Source: Streptomyces sp. NBC_01255
Lineage (GTDB): Bacteria; Actinomycetota; Actinomycetes; Streptomycetales; Streptomycetaceae
Assembly: GCF_036226445.1 (NCBI RefSeq)
Contig: NZ_CP108474.1
Coordinates: forward strand, 992,001 to 1,056,000
Reading direction: 5' to 3'
DNA: 64,000 bases
Part shown: positions 60,874 to 64,000 of the stretch, one piece after another
How positions within the stretch are numbered: position 1 is the stretch's first letter
Layout: each line of letters begins with the position of its first letter
The notes under the pieces: generated by a model
Database searches by the model: none
Told to the model about the DNA's origin: nothing
What the model saw: only the letters and a program-made list of their open reading frames with translations
Program-made: the position numbers and the translations under genes

Positions 60874-61254
60874 TCAGGCGTCGAACTCGCGGCGGGCGGT
60901 CTCGATGTGCCCGAGGTAGCGGTGGGTCCAGTCGCACAGGCCGTCGATCGTCACCCGCAGAGCGTGACCCGGCTCGGTGAGGGCGTACTCGACCCGCGGC
61001 GGCACGACGGGGTGCACCGTCCGCACGAGGAGGCCGTAGCGCTCCAGCATGCGCAGGTTCTGGGTGAGCATCTTGTGACTGATGCCCTCGATCTCGTCGC
61101 GCAACTCGCTGAAGCGCAGGGTGCGGTCCCCCACTGCCTCGATGATCAGGAGCGCCCATTTGTTGGCGACGTCCGAGAAGATCTGCCGCGCCAGGGAGTC
61201 CGCGCGCCGAAGGTCCGCGTCGTCGGGCGAGCCCGTGAACTGCTTGGTCACCAT
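60874..61254 (-). CDS. HxlR-family transcriptional regulator
   Basis: 126 aa. The winged helix has DVANKWALLIIEAVGDRTLR, FSELRDEIEGISHKMLTQNL, RMLERYGLLVRTVHPVVPPR and VEYALTEPGHALRVTIDGL, all signature blocks. These small regulators often respond to quinones, aldehydes or reactive chlorine. Divergent from the RidA-family gene, with palindromes in the 100-bp intergenic region. Confidence 0.9.
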   Translation of the reverse strand: MVTKQFTGSPDDADLRRADSLARQIFSDVANKWALLIIEAVGDRTLRFSELRDEIEGISHKMLTQNLRMLERYGLLVRTVHPVVPPRVEYALTEPGHALRVTIDGLCDWTHRYLGHIETARREFDA

Positions 61255-61299
61255 CTGGTTCCCCAGTCACCGAAAAGTGCGTTCTTCCATGTCAGCGGC

Positions 61300-61336
61300 C
61301 ACTCTCCTACGGTTTCTGAGTAACCACAAGAGAGTG
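61300..61336. promoter_or_regulatory. Nested palindromes, likely HxlR operator
   Basis: CACTCTC (61300-61306) and GAGAGTG (61330-61336) flank GGTTTCTGAGTAACC (61311-61325), itself a near-perfect palindrome. It lies between the divergent HxlR and RidA genes and 18 bp upstream of the RidA ATG. Confidence 0.55.
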
Positions 61337-61354
61337 TCAGGAAGGACGGAAACC

Positions 61355-61762
61355 ATGACCATCACCCTGATGAACCCCAGCGGACTGCCGGAGATCCCGG
61401 TGTACCGGCAGGTGTCGGTCGCGACCGGAACGAAGCTGGTCTTCGTCGCCGGCCAGGTCTCATGGAACGCCGACGGGGTCACGGTCGGCGCAGGCGACCT
61501 CGCCGCACAGGTCGAGCGCTGCTACCTCAACGTCGGCACCGCGTTGGCCGAGGCCGGCGCCTCCTTCGCCGACGTGGCGAAACTGACCCTCTACGTCGTC
61601 GACTGGACCCCCGACAAGATGCCCCTGGTCCTCGACGGCATCGCCCGGGCATCCGCGCAGCTGGCCATCACCCCCATGGCGCCCGGCACGCTGATCGGCG
61701 TCGCGGCACTCGACGTACCCGAGCACCTGGCCGAGGTCGAAGCCACCGCCGTCGTCGACTGA
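61355..61762 (+). CDS. RidA-family protein
   Basis: 135 aa. It has YRQVSVATGTKLVFVAGQVS, GAGDLAAQVERCYLNVGTAL, VAKLTLYVVDWTPDKMPLVL and a C-terminal GVAALDVPEHLAEVEATAVV. The fold is the trimeric RidA/YjgF type, which hydrolyses reactive enamines or imines. The usual catalytic Arg of the NPxGxYSxR / R105 region is not apparent (TPMAPGTLIGVAAL in its place), so it is probably a non-archetypal Rid subgroup. GGAAGG-like sequence upstream. Likely regulated by HxlR. Confidence 0.85.
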   Translation: MTITLMNPSGLPEIPVYRQVSVATGTKLVFVAGQVSWNADGVTVGAGDLAAQVERCYLNVGTALAEAGASFADVAKLTLYVVDWTPDKMPLVLDGIARASAQLAITPMAPGTLIGVAALDVPEHLAEVEATAVVD

Positions 61763-61838
61763 GCTGCGACCCCGAACCGGCTCTCGACGCCCACCGCGCG
61801 GGATCACAGCACGCCGACCGATGGCGAATCCTAAGCGC

Positions 61839-62209
61839 TCAGTTCGCGTAGGCGGTGATCGCGTGGCCCTCGGGGCCGAGGAAGGTGAACATCCTGCCGA
61901 ACGGGCCGTCATCCGGCCTCGTGACAATGGCGATTCCGGCGACCTTGAGGCGGTCATGAAAGGCCTGGGCGTCACTGGTCCCGCCCCACGGCGAGACGCC
62001 AACACCGGACCGCTCCGCACTGTCGAGGTCCACGCCCGGCAGGGGCTCGCGGACCGCGAACGCGATCAGTTCGGCGGCGAACACCACGGCCCCGGGGGCG
62101 AGGACGGTGCCCGGCGGAGCCCGAGGTGGGTCTCGTAGAAGGCGGCAGCGGCATCGCGCACCTGCAGGGCAACGACATCCGGCCCGGTGACGGAATCGGT
62201 AGTGGTCAT
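61839..62209 (-). pseudogene. VOC/glyoxalase-family gene with one frameshift
   Basis: ATG 62209 (GAGGAG upstream) gives MTTTDSVTGPDVVALQVRDA, AAAFYETHLGLRRAP. After that the frame shifts and VLAPGAVVFAAELIAFAVRE, GGTSDAQAFHDRLKVAGIAI, MFTFLGPEGHAITAYAN follow in another frame, completing a VOC fold. The lesion is near 62110. Confidence 0.8.
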
Positions 62210-62257
62210 GGGAACTCCTCAGCCGGGGCTCGTGTCAGGACTTCGACATAGGAGACC

Positions 62258-62359
62258 GTCCGCGTCGCGCAGCGCATCCTTGCGCTGGCCGCGGCAATCT
62301 GGCACAACCACAGGACCGCGCAGCCTGCCATGCGATCTCTGATCGCCTACGACCACTGA
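62258..62359 (+). pseudogene. C-terminal remnant of an IS982-like transposase
   Basis: 33 codons, VRVAQRILALAAAIWHNHRT then AQPAMRSLIAYDH, ending in TGA: the characteristic ending of Streptomyces IS982-type transposases. Nothing else of the element is left. Confidence 0.65.
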
Positions 62360-62432
62360 TCACATCGGAATCACTCGCCTACAGCGTGCTGAAGTGGGGA
62401 ACTACCTCGGGGCTCGGTGCCGTTCTCCCGGC

Positions 62433-63320
62433 ATGAACTACCTACGCGCAACCCCTGACATCCTGCGATACACCGCCTTCTCCGACAATCCAGAGGGAGG
62501 CAATCCCGCCGGAATCGTTCTCGACGCCACGGGCCTCGGCGACGAGGAGATGCTGGCGATCGCCGCCGAAGTCGGCTACAGCGAGAGCGCGTTCCTGACA
62601 GCGGCGTCCGAGGAAGCGGGATCCGGCGCTTCGGACGCCGGGCGCGCGTACACCATCCGCTACTTCAGCCCCAAGGCGGAGGTGCCCTTCTGCGGTCACG
62701 CCACCGTCGCGACGGCCGTGGCCCTCGCTGAGCGCATCGGCCCCGGCGACCTGGTGTTCACCACGCGTGCCGGGACCGTGCCGGTCACCGTGACGCGGGA
62801 GGGCGGGACGCTGCGGGCGACGCTCACGAGCGTCGAGCCGCACATCGAGGAGATCGCGGCCGATGACCTGGCAGAGGCACTCGCAGCCCTCGACTGGCCG
62901 GCCGACGACCTCGATCCCGCCCTGCCTCCCCGCATCGCCTTTGCGGGCGCCCGCCATCTGATCCTTGCCGCCGCGAGCCGAGAGCGCCTGGCCCGCCTGG
63001 CGTACGACTTCGCCCGCCTTGAGGCCCTGATGCACCGGCTCGACCTGACGACGCTGGAGTTGGTCTGGCGCGCCTCTGCGGAGGTCTTTCACGTCCGCGC
63101 CCCGTTCCCGGTGGGCGGTGTGGTGGAGGACCCGGCGACCGGGGCGGCGGCCGCCGCCTTCGGCGCGTACGCCCGTGAGCTCGCACTCGTGCCCGAGGCG
63201 ACGGTCCTCACCCTCCACCAAGGGGAGGACATGGGGCGTCCTGGCGTCCTGACGGTGGAACTGCGGCCGGGCGACCGTCGGATCAGGGTCGGCGGCGCAG
63301 GGGCCCGCATCTCGGCCTGA
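62433..63320 (+). CDS. PhzF-family isomerase
   Basis: 295 aa with the two-fold diaminopimelate-epimerase-like fold: LRYTAFSDNPEGGNPAGIVL, VGYSESAFLTAA (the Glu corresponds to the PhzF catalytic residue), FSPKAEVPFCGHATVATAVA and, in the second half, FPVGGVVEDPATGAAAAAFG. PhzF itself isomerises a phenazine precursor; most relatives have unknown substrates. ATG at 62433. No phenazine genes nearby. Confidence 0.88.
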   Translation: MNYLRATPDILRYTAFSDNPEGGNPAGIVLDATGLGDEEMLAIAAEVGYSESAFLTAASEEAGSGASDAGRAYTIRYFSPKAEVPFCGHATVATAVALAERIGPGDLVFTTRAGTVPVTVTREGGTLRATLTSVEPHIEEIAADDLAEALAALDWPADDLDPALPPRIAFAGARHLILAAASRERLARLAYDFARLEALMHRLDLTTLELVWRASAEVFHVRAPFPVGGVVEDPATGAAAAAFGAYARELALVPEATVLTLHQGEDMGRPGVLTVELRPGDRRIRVGGAGARISA

Positions 63321-63815
63321 TCCAAGCGAGAGGCCCTGACCGATCAAGTCCGCCGGCTACCGGCCCAGCCCTCGTTCCCGGCATAGCAGCCGCCGGGGAC
63401 GAGGCGCTCCGCATGTGAACGGGTGGCTACCCGATCCGGATGATGTCCAGTGCAGGACGGGTTCTGGGTGTGGCGGTCACGCGGGCGGAACTCCGGTGGA
63501 GGGCCGCTGGGCGCTCTGGCACTGTCCCCGGCCCCCGGCCAAGGAGTTCCCGCCCGTGCTCGACGCCTTCGACCGGCTCCTGGACACGGTCGGAGGCCGT
63601 GTCGGCCTCGCAGGCCGGGAAGACCGAATGCGCTCCGGGCCGCCACCAGCCTTTCCCGGCCCGCTCGGCCGTACTCCGGCCGGGAGCGCCCCCCGCAGCT
63701 GCGCGCGGCGTTGTGGCCGGCATGGGCTGATGGACCGGGCACGGCCCGGGCATCGAGGAAGAACGCGGATCAGGTTACGGAGAGGGCGTGACGGGCTGAT
63801 GACGGCTGCCGAGGG
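63321..63815. other. No gene recognised
   Basis: About 500 bp with several open frames on both strands. A plus-strand frame with ALWHCPRPPAKEFPPVLDAF and DRLLDTVGGRVGLAG (about 63510-63610) has some protein-like character but no credible start, stop or family. Confidence 0.4.
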
Positions 63816-64000
63816 TCAGTCGCCCCCGCAGCCGCCACTCGACCCGCAATTGGAGCCGCAGCCGACCCCGTTGTGCCGGTCACCGAAGCCGCTCCCGCGC
63901 CCCCGGGTCGACGAGCCGCGCGGTGGGTTCCTGCGGCGCTCCTCCGCCTCGCGCTGCGCCTCCCGGTAGCGCTCCGCCTTCTCCCGGCCCTCGCGGAGCC
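63816..64000 (-). CDS. C-terminal part of a Cys/Gly-rich protein (5' end outside window)
   Basis: The leftward frame from the window edge reads LREGREKAERYREAQREAEE (a charged helix), RRRNPPRGSSTRGRGSGFGD and ends GVGCGSNCGSSGGCGGD before TGA at 63818-63816. A Cys-Gly-Ser-rich tail after a charged helix is typical of the C-termini of some Streptomyces membrane proteins with low-complexity CGG tails. The family cannot be fixed from this part. Confidence 0.65.
   Translation of the reverse strand, partial: LREGREKAERYREAQREAEERRRNPPRGSSTRGRGSGFGDRHNGVGCGSNCGSSGGCGGD

Noticed and set aside
63415-63969. 184-aa plus-strand frame near the end
   Set aside because: No ribosome site or family motif, and it runs antisense through the Cys/Gly-rich gene end.

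Overview
The window is high-GC actinobacterial DNA, almost certainly from a Streptomyces chromosome. The evidence is GC-biased third codon positions, frequent GTG starts, LAL-type LuxR giants, a Streptomyces-type palindromic intergenic repeat at 6502-6552, a DUF6777-like lipoprotein, CE1758/CE1759-type flavoproteins and a SpoIIE phosphatase. No rRNA, tRNA or CRISPR array was seen.

Region 1 (1-10.3 kb) is ordinary host DNA. It holds a lipoprotein, a YndJ-like/DUF1990/lipase-maturation-factor operon behind twin palindromic operators, an orphan 56-aa peptide, an SDR protein with a zinc ribbon, a FhuF-like iron-sulfur protein, a DMT transporter, a secreted Rpf-like/LysM/M23 wall enzyme, an acetyltransferase and panD.

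Region 2 (10.3-37.9 kb) looks like an integrated genomic island. A tyrosine recombinase lies at its right edge (36574-37722). The first codons and upstream region of panD are present at both edges: a perfect 75-bp match (10252-10326 = 37880-37954) inside a longer diverged repeat of about 680-830 bp. Nearly all cargo reads leftward. It includes AraC, PucR and two LAL regulators, an LLM/FMN-reductase pair, a sugar ABC importer coupled to a LAL regulator, and a run of hydrolases with an acetate-type transporter, an amidohydrolase and an esterase. A redox-protection group (isochorismatase-like, DoxX, Dps-like, disulfide reductase) is also present. Three intact 'LVHGAFADA' hydrolases are paralogues. 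There are no conjugation or phage structural genes.

Region 3 (37.9-64 kb) is a decaying accessory zone. It contains an unknown gene at 38448, a NUDIX hydrolase, back-to-back truncated genes near 40290, a HEAT plus lipoyl-like protein, NADAR, a MazF-like toxin and a frameshifted IS701-type transposase. Next to the latter is a complete IS (45140-46701) with 135-bp inverted repeats and CTAG target duplications. Then come a PAS-GAF-SpoIIE phosphatase, a broken QsdR-type regulator, an excisionase remnant and a frameshifted polymorphic toxin (restriction-endonuclease-fold-like tip) with a candidate immunity gene. The end holds scrambled kinase and hydrolase fragments, MerR and HxlR pairs with visible operators, a broken ECF sigma factor, a broken VOC gene, a PhzF protein and a partial Cys/Gly-rich protein.

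The most interesting signals are the panD-targeted island that carries its own copy of the panD start region, the toxin-immunity locus with an in-gene frameshift, the IS with extremely long inverted repeats, the orphan RiPP-like peptide, and the concentration of frameshifts in 43-62 kb compared with none seen before that.
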